Shown here piece by piece: positions 33,089 to 42,261 of a stretch of 50,879 bases of DNA; position 1 is the first letter of the stretch; every line of letters begins with the position of its first letter. Origin of the DNA: Bacteroidales bacterium (GTDB taxonomy: Bacteria > Bacteroidota > Bacteroidia > Bacteroidales > Paludibacteraceae). The notes beneath the pieces are model-generated. The model worked only from the letters and a program-made list of their open reading frames with translations, searched no databases and was not told where the DNA came from. The stretch covers positions 1-50,879 of the forward strand of contig DUQG01000085.1 of NCBI GenBank assembly GCA_012837935.1, in the 5' to 3' direction. The translations under genes were made by a program, and so were the position numbers.

Positions 33089-33620
33089 AAACTTTATAAG
33101 AAAACTTCGAGGAAAAATCAATATTAAAGAATTAGAAAAAAGAGGACTAAAGGTTGGAAAAAATTTGATAGTTAATGATAATTGTTTCATCGATCCTTCT
33201 CATTGCTGGCTTATTACTATTGGAGATGATGTAATTTTGGGTGATGGTGTGAAGATATACTCTCATGACGGTTCAACTCGAAATCTAAATTACACAAAAA
33301 TAGCTTGTACTACGATTGGAAATAGGGTATATGTCAGTCCAAATGTAGTAATAATGCCCGGAGTAACAATTGGTAATGACGTTATCATCGGAATTGGAAG
33401 CATTGTTTTTGATGATATACCCGATAATAGTGTAGCTATGGGAAATCCTGCAAAAGTATTGTGTTCGTTAGACATGTATAACCTGATTGAACAAAGCAAA
33501 ATGAATGACGAGAATTGTTTCGACGAATCGTTTACCCTGCGTAATAAGTATATAACACAGGAACAAAAAGACAATATGATAGACGTTTGTAAAAAACACG
33601 GTAGAGCATTTGTAAGATAA
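33072..33620 (+). CDS. LbH acyltransferase, probable carrier-dependent
   Basis: 182 residues with a left-handed beta-helix core: ITIGDDVILGDGVKIYSHDGS, TIGNRVYVSPNVVIMPGVTIGND, VIIGIGSIVFDDIPDNSVAMGNPAKVL. The likely catalytic His is in KIYSHDGST. The C-terminal helix is extended beyond typical maltose-acetyltransferase-like proteins. Tight overlap with the carrier protein suggests it takes an acyl or aminoacyl group from the carrier and moves it onto a sugar. That donor choice is inference. Confidence 0.82.
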   Translation: MKKIIKNFIRKLRGKINIKELEKRGLKVGKNLIVNDNCFIDPSHCWLITIGDDVILGDGVKIYSHDGSTRNLNYTKIACTTIGNRVYVSPNVVIMPGVTIGNDVIIGIGSIVFDDIPDNSVAMGNPAKVLCSLDMYNLIEQSKMNDENCFDESFTLRNKYITQEQKDNMIDVCKKHGRAFVR

Positions 33621-33657
33621 ATTAATAAACTAACTGTTTGAAAAACAACTAATTATT

Positions 33658-34818
33658 ATGAAATTACTGTTTGTTTTTGGAACGCGTCCTGAAGCCATAA
33701 AAATGGCACCATTAGTTCTTGAATTTAAAAACAATTCTGCTGAATTTGAAACCTTGGTGTGTGTAACGGGACAACATCGTGAAATGCTTGATCAAGTTTT
33801 GCAATTGTTTGAAATTAAACCCGATTTTGATTTAGATATTATGCAAACCAATCAAGATTTGTACGATATTACAAGTCGCATTCTTTTGGAATTACGTGGT
33901 GTTTTAAACGAAACAAAACCTGATTTTGTATTTGTACACGGGGATACAGCTACTTCTACTGCTGCAGCTTTAGCGGCATTTTACAAACAAATATCGGTTG
34001 TACATATCGAAGCGGGACTTCGCACGTATAATATTTACAGTCCATATCCGGAGGAGATGAATAGACAAATCACAGGACGTATTGCATCGTACCATATTGC
34101 CCCGACACAACTCTCAAAAGAAAATTTATTAAAAGAAAATATTTCGGAAGATAAAATTTTTATAACTGGAAATACAGTGATTGATGCTTTACAATGGGTT
34201 ATTAAGAAAATTGAAAAAAATAAGACTACTGAAGCAAATACTATCCAAACATTAAATGATTTTGGTTATGATGTAGGTAGGATAAATAGAGATAGAAAAC
34301 TGGTTCTAATTACAGGTCATAGGCGTGAAAATTTTGGTAGTGGCTTTATCAGTATTTGCGAAGCAATAAAAGAACTAGCTGACAAATATCCACAAGTAGA
34401 TTTTGTCTATCCTATGCATTTAAACCCTAATGTTAGAAAACCTATTAATGAAATTTTCGAGTTAGACAAAAATAATTTAAGTAATAAAAATGTGTTCTTT
34501 ATTGAGCCTCTTGATTATCTGCCTTTTGTTTACTTGATGAATAAATCTTATTTAGTGCTGACCGATAGCGGAGGAATTCAAGAAGAAGCACCAGGTTTAG
34601 GTAAGCCTGTTGTGGTAATGCGTGATACGACTGAACGACCAGAGGCAGTGGATGCTGGAACTGTGGTGTTAGTTGGAACGGATAAGCAAAAAATAATAAA
34701 CACCGTTTCCAACTTGATTGAAAGTAAAAATCTATACAAAAAAATGGCTCAAGCGCAAAATCCTTATGGTGATGGAAAAGCTTGTGAGCGGATAGTAGAA
34801 ATTTTCAAAAACAATTAA
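33658..34818 (+). CDS. wecB: UDP-N-acetylglucosamine 2-epimerase (non-hydrolysing)
   Basis: 386 residues. Converts UDP-GlcNAc to UDP-ManNAc. Family motifs: FGTRPEAIKMAPLV, VTGQHREML, VHGDTATSTAAALAAFY, HIEAGLRT, ITGHRRENFG, and LTDSGGIQEEAPGLGKPVVVMRDTTERPE. A UDP-ManNAc dehydrogenase (wecC) is not in the window, so the glycan probably carries ManNAc itself unless wecC is elsewhere. Confidence 0.93.
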   Translation: MKLLFVFGTRPEAIKMAPLVLEFKNNSAEFETLVCVTGQHREMLDQVLQLFEIKPDFDLDIMQTNQDLYDITSRILLELRGVLNETKPDFVFVHGDTATSTAAALAAFYKQISVVHIEAGLRTYNIYSPYPEEMNRQITGRIASYHIAPTQLSKENLLKENISEDKIFITGNTVIDALQWVIKKIEKNKTTEANTIQTLNDFGYDVGRINRDRKLVLITGHRRENFGSGFISICEAIKELADKYPQVDFVYPMHLNPNVRKPINEIFELDKNNLSNKNVFFIEPLDYLPFVYLMNKSYLVLTDSGGIQEEAPGLGKPVVVMRDTTERPEAVDAGTVVLVGTDKQKIINTVSNLIESKNLYKKMAQAQNPYGDGKACERIVEIFKNN

Positions 34819-35550
34819 ATGATACCTAAAACAATTCATTACTGCTGGTTTGGTAGAGGGCAAATGCCGGAATTGGCATTGAAATGTATCGCTTCATGGA
34901 AAAAATATTTGCCGGATTATAAGCTTAAACTTTGGAATGAAGATAATTTTGATGTTAGCTCAAATTCTTATGTAAAAGAGGCTTATGAGGCACGAAAATT
35001 TGCTTTTGTTACAGATTATGTAAGATTATATGCTCTTTATAATGAGGGTGGAATATATATGGATACAGACGTTGAAGTTTTGAAGTCATTAGATGATTTA
35101 TTAACTTTACCTGCTTTTTCAGGTTATGAGAGCAATAAAACATCTATGTTTCCAACAGGACTGATGGCGAGTGCAAAGGGAGGTGTTTGGGTCAAAGAAC
35201 AGTTAGATTATTACACTGACCGACATTTTTTAAAGCCAGATAACACCTATGATATGACTACAAACGTACAAATCATATCCGGGATTATGGCAAAAAGCGG
35301 CTTTGAATTTACAGGCGAATATCAGGTTTATAAAGATGATATGCATTGTTTCCCAAAAGATTACTTTTGTCCTAAAACGAGTACAGGAGTATTAAAACTT
35401 ACAGAAAACAGCTATTGCATACATCATTTTGCAGGCTCATGGCATGAAAAAACAAAAATGGATAAATTAAAATTATTCCTATTTAGAAAGGTGTTAAATG
35501 CTTCTTTTACAGATAAACTGATTCAAATAAAAAGAAAAATAATGAAGTGA
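34819..35550 (+). CDS. GT32-type glycosyltransferase (Gly_transf_sug)
   Basis: 243 residues: IPKTIHYCWFGRGQMPELALKCI at the N-terminus, LWNEDNFD, and the DXD-containing NEGGIYMDTDVEVLKSLDDLL near residue 78. Members of this OCH1-like family make mannosyl-, galactosyl- or hexosaminyl linkages in capsules. Begins at the base after the wecB stop and shares bases with the next gene. Confidence 0.88.
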   Translation: MIPKTIHYCWFGRGQMPELALKCIASWKKYLPDYKLKLWNEDNFDVSSNSYVKEAYEARKFAFVTDYVRLYALYNEGGIYMDTDVEVLKSLDDLLTLPAFSGYESNKTSMFPTGLMASAKGGVWVKEQLDYYTDRHFLKPDNTYDMTTNVQIISGIMAKSGFEFTGEYQVYKDDMHCFPKDYFCPKTSTGVLKLTENSYCIHHFAGSWHEKTKMDKLKLFLFRKVLNASFTDKLIQIKRKIMK

Positions 35551-36959
35551 TGCTTAACTATTTTCCAAAATTTTTTACCAATAAAGCAATTACATTGTAT
35601 TTTATTACGCTCGCCGGTGTAACTCTTGTTTTTTTTAGAAACAGCATGAGTATATTGTGGATGATTTTTGGAGCTGTAGCAGTAGTTGGCTTTTTTTATT
35701 ATGTCAATGTGTTAACTAAGAAGTGGTCAAGACTATCTCCTAAAATATTTGAAAAGCGACTATTTTACAATGCCATTGCTTTACGTCTTGCTTGGGTAGT
35801 GTTTAGTTACTTATTTTATCTTTATATGAACGGTGAACCCTATGAATTTGGATCTGCCGATTCACAAGCATACAACTATCTAGCTATAAAAGGAGCAACT
35901 GCTTTTCGAAATGGGAACTTTAATATTCCTAATATATTTGATGATTTACAGGTGGGAGATATGGGATACCCAACTTATCTTTCATTTGTTTATTTGTTGA
36001 CAGGAAATAGTATATTTATCCCTCGATTATTAAAAGTTTTTTGGAGTGCATGGACAGTCATATTGCTTTATAAGTTAGCTGTTAGAACTTTTGGAGAAAG
36101 CACGGGACGGATTGCCGGTATTCTGGCTATGTTAATGCCTAATTTAATTTATTATTGTGGATTGCACTTGAAAGAGGTGGAAATGGTTTTTGTGACTATA
36201 GCATTTTTAGAGCGAGCAGATTATGCGATAAGATCCAATAAAATAAAGTTTACTCAGATTTTCGTTGTGCTTGTATTAGCTTTTATATTATTTACATTCA
36301 GAACCGTATTAGGTGCAGTAGCTATATTCGCGATAATTAGCTCGGTAATATTTGCTACAAAGAGTGTAGTTAAATGGCATAAAAGAGTTTTAGTTGGATT
36401 ATGGGTGTTACTTGCTGTTGTGTTTTTTGCCGGAGGACAAATTGCCACAGAGGTAGAAGAAACTTGGGAAAATAGAAATATAAACCAACAACAAGGTATG
36501 GAGTGGCGAGCACAACGAGAAGGTGGAAATATTTTTGCTAAATATGGTAGCCGAACGATATTTGCACCTGCAATTTTTATTATTCCCATTCCTTCTATGA
36601 TTAATATTTATGGACAAGAAAATCAGCAATTATTGCACGGAGGTAACTATGTGAAAAATATATTGGCGTTTTTTCTTATTTTGGCTTTTATATTGATATT
36701 AAAAGAGAAGAAATGGCGAGACTTTACACTGATAGAGGTCTATTTTTTTGGCTACTTAATGGTAATCGCTTTTTCAAATTTTGCTCAGTCGGAACGTTTC
36801 CATCTGCCGGCTTTGCCTATATATCTAATGTTTGCAGCTTACGGAATTACAAACGTTACAAATAACACAAAGAAATATTTTAATTGGTATATGCCATTAT
36901 TATTCTTTATTATTTTAGTTTGGAATTATATCAAACTAGCCGGTCGTGGTATAGCATAA
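35550..36959 (+). CDS. Multi-pass membrane GT-C-like protein
   Basis: 469 residues with about 10-12 hydrophobic segments. A non-membrane loop early on (FGSADSQAYNYLAIKG, about residues 95-110) recalls the acidic catalytic loop of GT39/ArnT/PMT-type glycosyltransferases, and FGESTGRIAGILAMLMP after it is typical of that fold. A Wzy polymerase was considered, but an ABC-exported polymer needs none. It may transfer a lipid-linked sugar in the periplasm. ATG 35550 is used; the upstream GTG at 35547 is less likely. Confidence 0.65.
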   Translation: MLNYFPKFFTNKAITLYFITLAGVTLVFFRNSMSILWMIFGAVAVVGFFYYVNVLTKKWSRLSPKIFEKRLFYNAIALRLAWVVFSYLFYLYMNGEPYEFGSADSQAYNYLAIKGATAFRNGNFNIPNIFDDLQVGDMGYPTYLSFVYLLTGNSIFIPRLLKVFWSAWTVILLYKLAVRTFGESTGRIAGILAMLMPNLIYYCGLHLKEVEMVFVTIAFLERADYAIRSNKIKFTQIFVVLVLAFILFTFRTVLGAVAIFAIISSVIFATKSVVKWHKRVLVGLWVLLAVVFFAGGQIATEVEETWENRNINQQQGMEWRAQREGGNIFAKYGSRTIFAPAIFIIPIPSMINIYGQENQQLLHGGNYVKNILAFFLILAFILILKEKKWRDFTLIEVYFFGYLMVIAFSNFAQSERFHLPALPIYLMFAAYGITNVTNNTKKYFNWYMPLLFFIILVWNYIKLAGRGIA

Positions 36960-37008
36960 TGATTTGTGTAAAATTAGTCCTAATTGACCGTTTAATTGCA
37001 TATTCACA

Positions 37009-37926
37009 ATGAAAATTTTAATCCTTTGCAGTAAAAATTCCGGATGTATAGCACCTTTTATAATTGAGCAAGTGGATGCTTTGCGTAAAGCCGGAGTACA
37101 CTGTGAGTATTACACAGTAGAAGAAAAAGGTGTAAGTGGCTATTTGCGAAGTTACATTCCAATGAAGCGTAAGATTAAGGAGTACAAGCCAGACATCATT
37201 CACGCTCATTACGGGTTGTCGGGGTTGTTAGCCAATCTGCAACGAAAAATTCCCGTAATAACTACCTATCACGGTAGTGATATAAATAATAAAAAAGCAT
37301 TTCGTTTCTCAAAATGGTCAATAAAACTATCAGCCTACAATATCTTTGTTTCCAACAGAAACAAGATAAAAGCACAAACTGCTAAAAAATCGGTTGTAAT
37401 TCCTTGCGGTATTGATATACATTTGTTTCAGTCGATGGATAAAACAGATGTTATGCAAAAGCTTGGATTACCTGAAAATAAAAAGCTAATATTGTTTGCA
37501 GGTTCCTTTGATAATGAAGTGAAAAATCCCGCTTTAGCGAAAGCAGCTGTAGCATTATTGCCGAATGATGTAAATTTAATTGAGTTAAAAGGCTATTTGC
37601 GTAAGGAAGTTGCGATGTTAATGAATGCAGTAGATAGTTGCTTAATGGCAAGTCATTCAGAAGGTTCACCACAATTTATCAAGGAAGCAATGGCTTGTAA
37701 TTGTCCAATTGTTTCGGTAGATGTAGGAGATGTTAAAGAGGTAGTTGATGGTGTCGAAAATTGTTATTTGGCAGATTACGATGCAAAAGATATAGCAGAC
37801 AAACTATACAAGGTGTTAGAAAGTGGCAAAAGATCTAACGGGAGAGAAAAGATGTTGGAAATGGGCTTGGACGAGGAAAATATAGCAAAAAAAATAATTA
37901 GTGTTTATAAAAAAGTTATTAGATGA
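37009..37926 (+). CDS. Family 4 glycosyltransferase
   Basis: A retaining GT-B enzyme of 305 residues, short for the family. N-terminal Rossmann half with IIHAHYGLSGLLANL and TTYHGSDIN. C-terminal half with VIPCGID, FAGSFDNEVKNP and the nucleotide-sugar motif SEGSPQFIKEAMACNCPIVSVDVGD (Glu, 7 residues, Glu). Donor unknown. Overlaps the next gene by 4 nt. Confidence 0.88.
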   Translation: MKILILCSKNSGCIAPFIIEQVDALRKAGVHCEYYTVEEKGVSGYLRSYIPMKRKIKEYKPDIIHAHYGLSGLLANLQRKIPVITTYHGSDINNKKAFRFSKWSIKLSAYNIFVSNRNKIKAQTAKKSVVIPCGIDIHLFQSMDKTDVMQKLGLPENKKLILFAGSFDNEVKNPALAKAAVALLPNDVNLIELKGYLRKEVAMLMNAVDSCLMASHSEGSPQFIKEAMACNCPIVSVDVGDVKEVVDGVENCYLADYDAKDIADKLYKVLESGKRSNGREKMLEMGLDEENIAKKIISVYKKVIR

Positions 37927-38915
37927 TAGAAACTGTAACTGATATAAATAAAAACCAATGGGAGGAATTGCTTGCAAATTCACCTTATGCATCTGTTTTT
38001 CAAAGTATTTCTTTTTTTGATTTTTTAAATTCTTTATCATTTTTGAAAGGTTTTGTATTCGGAGTTCTTGAAAACGAAAAATTAGTAGGTGTAGTATCAG
38101 GTTACATTGTCAAAGAAGGCAATGAATTAAAGGGGTATTTTTCTCGTAGGGCTATTATTCATGGCGGATTGCTCTTGGCACCGGAATGTAGTGAGTTAGC
38201 ATTAGAAACGCTACTTCAATTCACAATATCCCGACTACGTAAAAAAGTCATTTATGTTGAAATACGAAACTACCGTGATTATTCGAGATACAAAGATATT
38301 TTTGATAAAAACGGATTTTCTTATTTCGAACATTTGAATTTTCATATACAAACACCTGATAAAGATACTGTTTTTTCTCAACTAAACACAACAAAACGAC
38401 GAGATGTGCGTATCTCTATAAAAAATGGTGCTGAATTGGTTGATAATCCTACTATTGAACAAATTAGAGAATACTATAGTTTGCTTGATGATTTGTATTC
38501 TACAAAGATAAAATTGCCACTTTTTCCTTTGGAGTTTTTTGAAAAATTGTATCTGACTGATTTTGGAAAGTTTTTTTTGTTAAGTTATCAAGAAAAAATA
38601 ATTGGTGGAAGTGTATGTGTTGAACTTCAGAATGAAGTACTTTATGAAATGTTTGTTTGTGGTTTGGATAGAGAATATAAAAATATTTATGCATCCACAT
38701 TAGCTACATGGTTTGCCATAGAATATGCATCTAATAATAAGATTAAACACTTTGATATGATGGGTGCAGGAAAACCGGATGAAGGTTATGGTGTCAGAGA
38801 GTTTAAGTCAAAATTTGGAGGCGAAGTAGTTGAATATGGACGGTTTAAATTCATTGTTAATTCTATTTTGTATAATATTGGAATTATTGGAGTTAAGTTT
38901 CTTAGAAGAAAATAG
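37923..38915 (+). CDS. FemAB-like GNAT-fold transferase
   Basis: 330 residues resembling FemAB/FemX-type aminoacyl or acyl transferases. Typical parts: WEELLANSPYASVFQS near the start, a central TKRRDVRISIKNGAEL, and the second half with YQEKIIGGSVCVEL, FDMMGAGKPDEGYGVREFKSKFGGEVVEYGRF, the usual closing signature. FemAB enzymes use aminoacyl-tRNA; relatives in capsule loci are common and uncharacterised. In a locus with an adenylation cassette it could be another amino-acid transferase. Confidence 0.8.
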   Translation: MIETVTDINKNQWEELLANSPYASVFQSISFFDFLNSLSFLKGFVFGVLENEKLVGVVSGYIVKEGNELKGYFSRRAIIHGGLLLAPECSELALETLLQFTISRLRKKVIYVEIRNYRDYSRYKDIFDKNGFSYFEHLNFHIQTPDKDTVFSQLNTTKRRDVRISIKNGAELVDNPTIEQIREYYSLLDDLYSTKIKLPLFPLEFFEKLYLTDFGKFFLLSYQEKIIGGSVCVELQNEVLYEMFVCGLDREYKNIYASTLATWFAIEYASNNKIKHFDMMGAGKPDEGYGVREFKSKFGGEVVEYGRFKFIVNSILYNIGIIGVKFLRRK

Positions 38916-38953
38916 CAATATCTTTACGTGAAAAATAATTTAAAGCTAAAACA

Positions 38954-40051
38954 ATGAAGATATTAATCCAAATAGGGCATCCTGCTCAATTCCATTTTTA
39001 CAAAAATGCTGTTACTGAGTGGCAAAAACGAGGACATAAGGTGCGTTTATTAATTCGCAAAAAAGATGTCTTAGAAAAATTAGTGGCTACATCAGGATTC
39101 GACTATGTGAATATCGAAGGAAAAATTTATAACAAATCATCTAAAATTGAGCTTATTAAACTTATCTTTTCTAGGTTTTATCGTCTTTTATATCAAGTTA
39201 TTTCTTTTCGTCCGCATGTAGTAATTAGCCCTGATCCTATACTTGCTAAAATCTGTCGTTTTTCCACAGCTAAATTCATCGCAGTATCTGAAGATGATTA
39301 CAGTGTGATTAAAACATTGGCAGATTTACTTTTCCCGTCGTCAGATCATATATTAGCACCACAAGTTTGTGATTTCTCAAAATGGCAACATAAAAAAATA
39401 GGATATGCTGGCTATATGAAGTTGGCGTATCTTCATCCGAATAGATTTAGACCCCAAAAATCTTTTGTTGAAAATAATATTAATGCTGAAAAATATATAC
39501 TTATTCGATTGGTTTCGCTTGTTGCTCATCATGACGAGGGTGTAAAGGGAATTAATAATAATCTGCTTGATAGACTTATTGAGATTTTTGAAAGCAAGGG
39601 GTATGTAGTTTTTATTTCATCGGAAAAAGAACTTCAGGACAAATACAAATGTTATAAATTGAATACGGCGGTAGAAGTTATTCATCATGTAATGGCTTTT
39701 GCATCGTTTGTTATATGTGACAGCCAAAGTATGGCAGTAGAAGCAGCTATGTTGGGTGTTCCATCCATTCGTTTTAATGATTTTGCAGGGAAAATAAGTG
39801 TGTTGGAAGAGCTGGAACATAAGCATGGACTAACTTATGGTATCCAAACAAGTGAGCCTGAAAAGCTTTATGAAAAGATAGAAGAATTACTTGCTATTCC
39901 GAATTTACAGGAAGAGTTTCAGGCTCGTCGTCAAAGAATGTTGGCGGATAAAATTGATGTTACGGCATTTTTGGTGTGGTTTATCGAAAATTATCCCAAA
40001 AGTGCCGAAATAATGCAGGAAACCCCCGACTATCAACTCAAATTCAAATGA
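38954..40051 (+). CDS. DUF354 protein, GT-B-like
   Basis: 365 residues of the DUF354 family. N-terminal KILIQIGHPAQFHFYKNAV is the family mark, followed by PHVVISPDP, a central linker YAGYMKLAYLHPNRF, and VICDSQSMAVEAAMLGVPSIRFNDFAGK, which resembles the nucleotide-sugar site of UDP-GlcNAc 2-epimerase/glycosyltransferase B folds. Activity unproven; a glycosyltransferase role is the best guess. ATGA overlap with the next gene. Confidence 0.8.
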   Translation: MKILIQIGHPAQFHFYKNAVTEWQKRGHKVRLLIRKKDVLEKLVATSGFDYVNIEGKIYNKSSKIELIKLIFSRFYRLLYQVISFRPHVVISPDPILAKICRFSTAKFIAVSEDDYSVIKTLADLLFPSSDHILAPQVCDFSKWQHKKIGYAGYMKLAYLHPNRFRPQKSFVENNINAEKYILIRLVSLVAHHDEGVKGINNNLLDRLIEIFESKGYVVFISSEKELQDKYKCYKLNTAVEVIHHVMAFASFVICDSQSMAVEAAMLGVPSIRFNDFAGKISVLEELEHKHGLTYGIQTSEPEKLYEKIEELLAIPNLQEEFQARRQRMLADKIDVTAFLVWFIENYPKSAEIMQETPDYQLKFK

Positions 40052-40854
40052 GAGACTTTACGCTAAAAACATATAAACACTTACTTCAATCTTTTTTGTC
40101 AAGAAACTATAAGTTAATCAATTACTCTGCATACTGCAAGGGTGTTGATGCAGATAAGTTTTTGATATTACGCCATGATGTGGATGAGATAGCCGGAAAT
40201 GCACTTAAAATGGCAAAATTAGAACACGAATTAGGTGTTTCAGCTACTTACTATTTCCGCATCGTACAACAAAGCAATAAACCTGAAATAATCAGAAAAA
40301 TAGCTAGCTTAGGACACGAAATTGGTTATCATTATGAAGATTTGGCATTAGCCAAAGGCGATTTGCAGTTTGCAAAACAAACATTTGAAGAAAATTTAGC
40401 TTATTTTCGCACCTTTTATCCGGTTAAAACGGTTTGTATGCACGGCAGTTCAACGTCCAAATATGACAATCGAGAATTTTGGAAAAACTTTGAACTTAAA
40501 GATTTTGGGTTGATTGGCGAGCCTTATCTGACGACGAATTTTAATGAAGTGTATTATTTGACAGATACAGGTTATGCGTGGGATGGAGGGAAATTTGCTG
40601 TACGTGATATGGTGGAAAATTCATTTGACGTAACTTATCACTCGTCTGATGATATTATCAAAGTTGTCGAAGCAGGAACTTTTCCGGATAAATGTCTGAT
40701 GTTGGCACATACATTGTGGACAGACGGCTATTTTCAATGGACAATGCTTCATATCCGTGAGTTCCTGCGTAATAACTTAAAATATGTAGCCCAGCGAAAT
40801 AAATTAGCAAAAACTATTTACAGTAAATTGGTCAAAGCTTATTGGAAGTCTTGA
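40048..40854 (+). CDS. Polysaccharide deacetylase-superfamily protein
   Basis: 268 residues from ATG 40048 (MRDFTLKTY), which overlaps the DUF354 stop. Longer upstream readings are inside that gene. Motifs: LILRHDVDEI (metal His-Asp), GHEIGYHYED, CMHGSST. The pattern fits the deacetylase fold but lacks the classical TFDDG, as in proteins often paired with DUF354 in Bacteroidetes. Substrate unknown. Confidence 0.75.
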   Translation: MRDFTLKTYKHLLQSFLSRNYKLINYSAYCKGVDADKFLILRHDVDEIAGNALKMAKLEHELGVSATYYFRIVQQSNKPEIIRKIASLGHEIGYHYEDLALAKGDLQFAKQTFEENLAYFRTFYPVKTVCMHGSSTSKYDNREFWKNFELKDFGLIGEPYLTTNFNEVYYLTDTGYAWDGGKFAVRDMVENSFDVTYHSSDDIIKVVEAGTFPDKCLMLAHTLWTDGYFQWTMLHIREFLRNNLKYVAQRNKLAKTIYSKLVKAYWKS

Positions 40855-40870
40855 TTTAAAACAAATAAAC

Positions 40871-41560
40871 ATGAAAATACTAATAACTGGTGCATCTCGA
40901 GGTATTGGATTGGATTTATTAAGCCGATTTAAAGCCGAAGGATTTGCCGTGTACGGAACTTACAGTTCAACTTTACCCGATGAAAAACTGCAGGATTGTT
41001 TTACTCGTGTTGATGTAGGTAATACTGACGAGGTGCAAAACTGGGTAAATCAAAACGTTAGCGAAGAGGATGATATTGTGCTGATTAACTGTGCCGGAAT
41101 TAATTACAATTCTCTTGCACGCCGTGCTTATGTGGATGATTGGATGAACGTGATTGATATAAATCTTGGAGGTACTTTTCGTGCTATTAATGCAGTGCTG
41201 CCTTTTATGTACAAAAAAGGCTTTGGACGGATTATCAACTTTTCATCCATCCTAGGGCAGAAAGGAGTAGTTGGAACAAGTGCTTATGCTGCTTCTAAAT
41301 CAGCACTTTGGGGAATGAGCAAAGCAATTGCCGTAGAAAACGCAAAGAAAAACATTACAATAAACAATATCAATCTTGGCTATATAAATGCAGGAATGAC
41401 ACTAAGTGATGTGCCGGATAAACTACGCGAGAGCATTATACAACAAATTCCTTCCGGAAAATTTGGTGAGCTTGACGATGTTTATAAAACAGTCAAATAT
41501 CTAATTGATAACGAGTATATTACAGGGTCAAATATTGATTTAAATGGAGGACTATACTAA
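40871..41560 (+). CDS. SDR-family oxidoreductase (FabG-like)
   Basis: 229 residues. NAD(P)-binding GASRGIGLD near the start, NCAGIN, and the catalytic Ser-Tyr-Lys set FSSILGQKGVVGTSAYAASKSA (Tyr and Lys near residues 137-141). The C-terminus LNGGLY is typical of 3-oxoacyl-ACP reductases. With a KAS III-like gene 0.7 kb downstream it could reduce a 3-ketoacyl thioester to a 3-hydroxyacyl group for sugar acylation. Sugar reduction is an alternative. Confidence 0.85.
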   Translation: MKILITGASRGIGLDLLSRFKAEGFAVYGTYSSTLPDEKLQDCFTRVDVGNTDEVQNWVNQNVSEEDDIVLINCAGINYNSLARRAYVDDWMNVIDINLGGTFRAINAVLPFMYKKGFGRIINFSSILGQKGVVGTSAYAASKSALWGMSKAIAVENAKKNITINNINLGYINAGMTLSDVPDKLRESIIQQIPSGKFGELDDVYKTVKYLIDNEYITGSNIDLNGGLY

Positions 41561-41650
41561 CAGCAGTAAGAGGTAAGGAGCAAGAGGTAAGTGATTTGTT
41601 CTTTACAACTTTATAAACTTTCAACTTTTAACTGAAATGAACTGAAATGA
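41561..41650 (+). repeat. Gap made of short repeats before an acyltransferase start
   Basis: Contains AAGAGGTAAG twice, then CAACTTTATAAACTTTCAAC-type units (41602-41636) of the same family as 1283-1338, then ACTGAAATGA twice (41631-41650). The second ACTGAAATGA includes the start codon at 41647. The first forms a mini-ORF (ATG AAC TGA) just upstream. Confidence 0.75.
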
Positions 41651-42237
41651 AAGATTATCTACCATTAGTAAAACAACCATTACCTAATCATGTGGAGCGT
41701 TCTTTTTATCAGGCGTGGAAGCGAACTACTAAGGAACATGGTTATACCGGTTTTATGGCAATGCCACGCTTTCTTTATCGTCGCATGATGGACCATTTTT
41801 GGCAAGTTGTATCCCGTGTAGTGCCATATAGTGGTATTCGTGTAAAATTACATCGCTGGCGTGGAGTAAAAATTGGTAAAGGCGTACATATTGGTCCGAT
41901 GGTTACGATTGATGATGTTTATCCCAATTTTGTTATTATCGAAGACGGAGTTTCGCTGGCAGGACAAAATTTTATCTTGACTCATAACAAACCACTCGAA
42001 TATCACAAACATATTTCAGAAGCCTATTTAGCACCTGTTATTATTAAAAAAAATGCTTGGATTGCTATTGGAGTTACCATTCTACCGGGCGTTACCATTG
42101 GCGAAGGTGCAGTAGTGGCATCCGGTGCGGTAGTTTCCAAAGATGTGCCGGCTAATACTCTTGTTGGTGGAGTCCCCGCAAAAGTGATAAGAGAGTTTGA
42201 AATGGAAAATGGAATTCCAATTGGCTTTAAGAAGTAG
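41647..42237 (+). CDS. LbH acyltransferase
   Basis: 196 residues. A basic N-terminal half (YQAWKRTTKEHGY, FLYRRMMDHFW) is followed by hexapeptide repeats KIGKGVHIGPMVTIDDV, VIIEDGVSLAGQNFILTHN and IAIGVTILPGVTIGEGAVVASGAVV, ending VGGVPAKVI. The probable catalytic His is in LTHNKPLEYHKH. It lies between the FabG-like and FabH-like genes, so it is the best candidate to place their acyl product on the glycan. Confidence 0.85.
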   Translation: MKDYLPLVKQPLPNHVERSFYQAWKRTTKEHGYTGFMAMPRFLYRRMMDHFWQVVSRVVPYSGIRVKLHRWRGVKIGKGVHIGPMVTIDDVYPNFVIIEDGVSLAGQNFILTHNKPLEYHKHISEAYLAPVIIKKNAWIAIGVTILPGVTIGEGAVVASGAVVSKDVPANTLVGGVPAKVIREFEMENGIPIGFKK

Positions 42238-42240
42238 CTG

Positions 42241-42259
42241 AAAAGTCTAAAAGTCTAAC
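42241..42259 (+). repeat. AAAAGTCT tandem repeat before the FabH-like start
   Basis: AAAAGTCT twice in 8-nt register, then AAC, ending 2 nt before ATG 42262. The GTCTAA core recurs in the leader of the GH92 gene at 49145-49180. Confidence 0.7.
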
Positions 42260-42261
42260 AA

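Noticed and set aside
35550-36959. Wzy O-antigen polymerase
   Set aside because: An early acidic loop and layout fit a GT-C enzyme better, and the Wzm/Wzt export route needs no Wzy. Not fully excluded.
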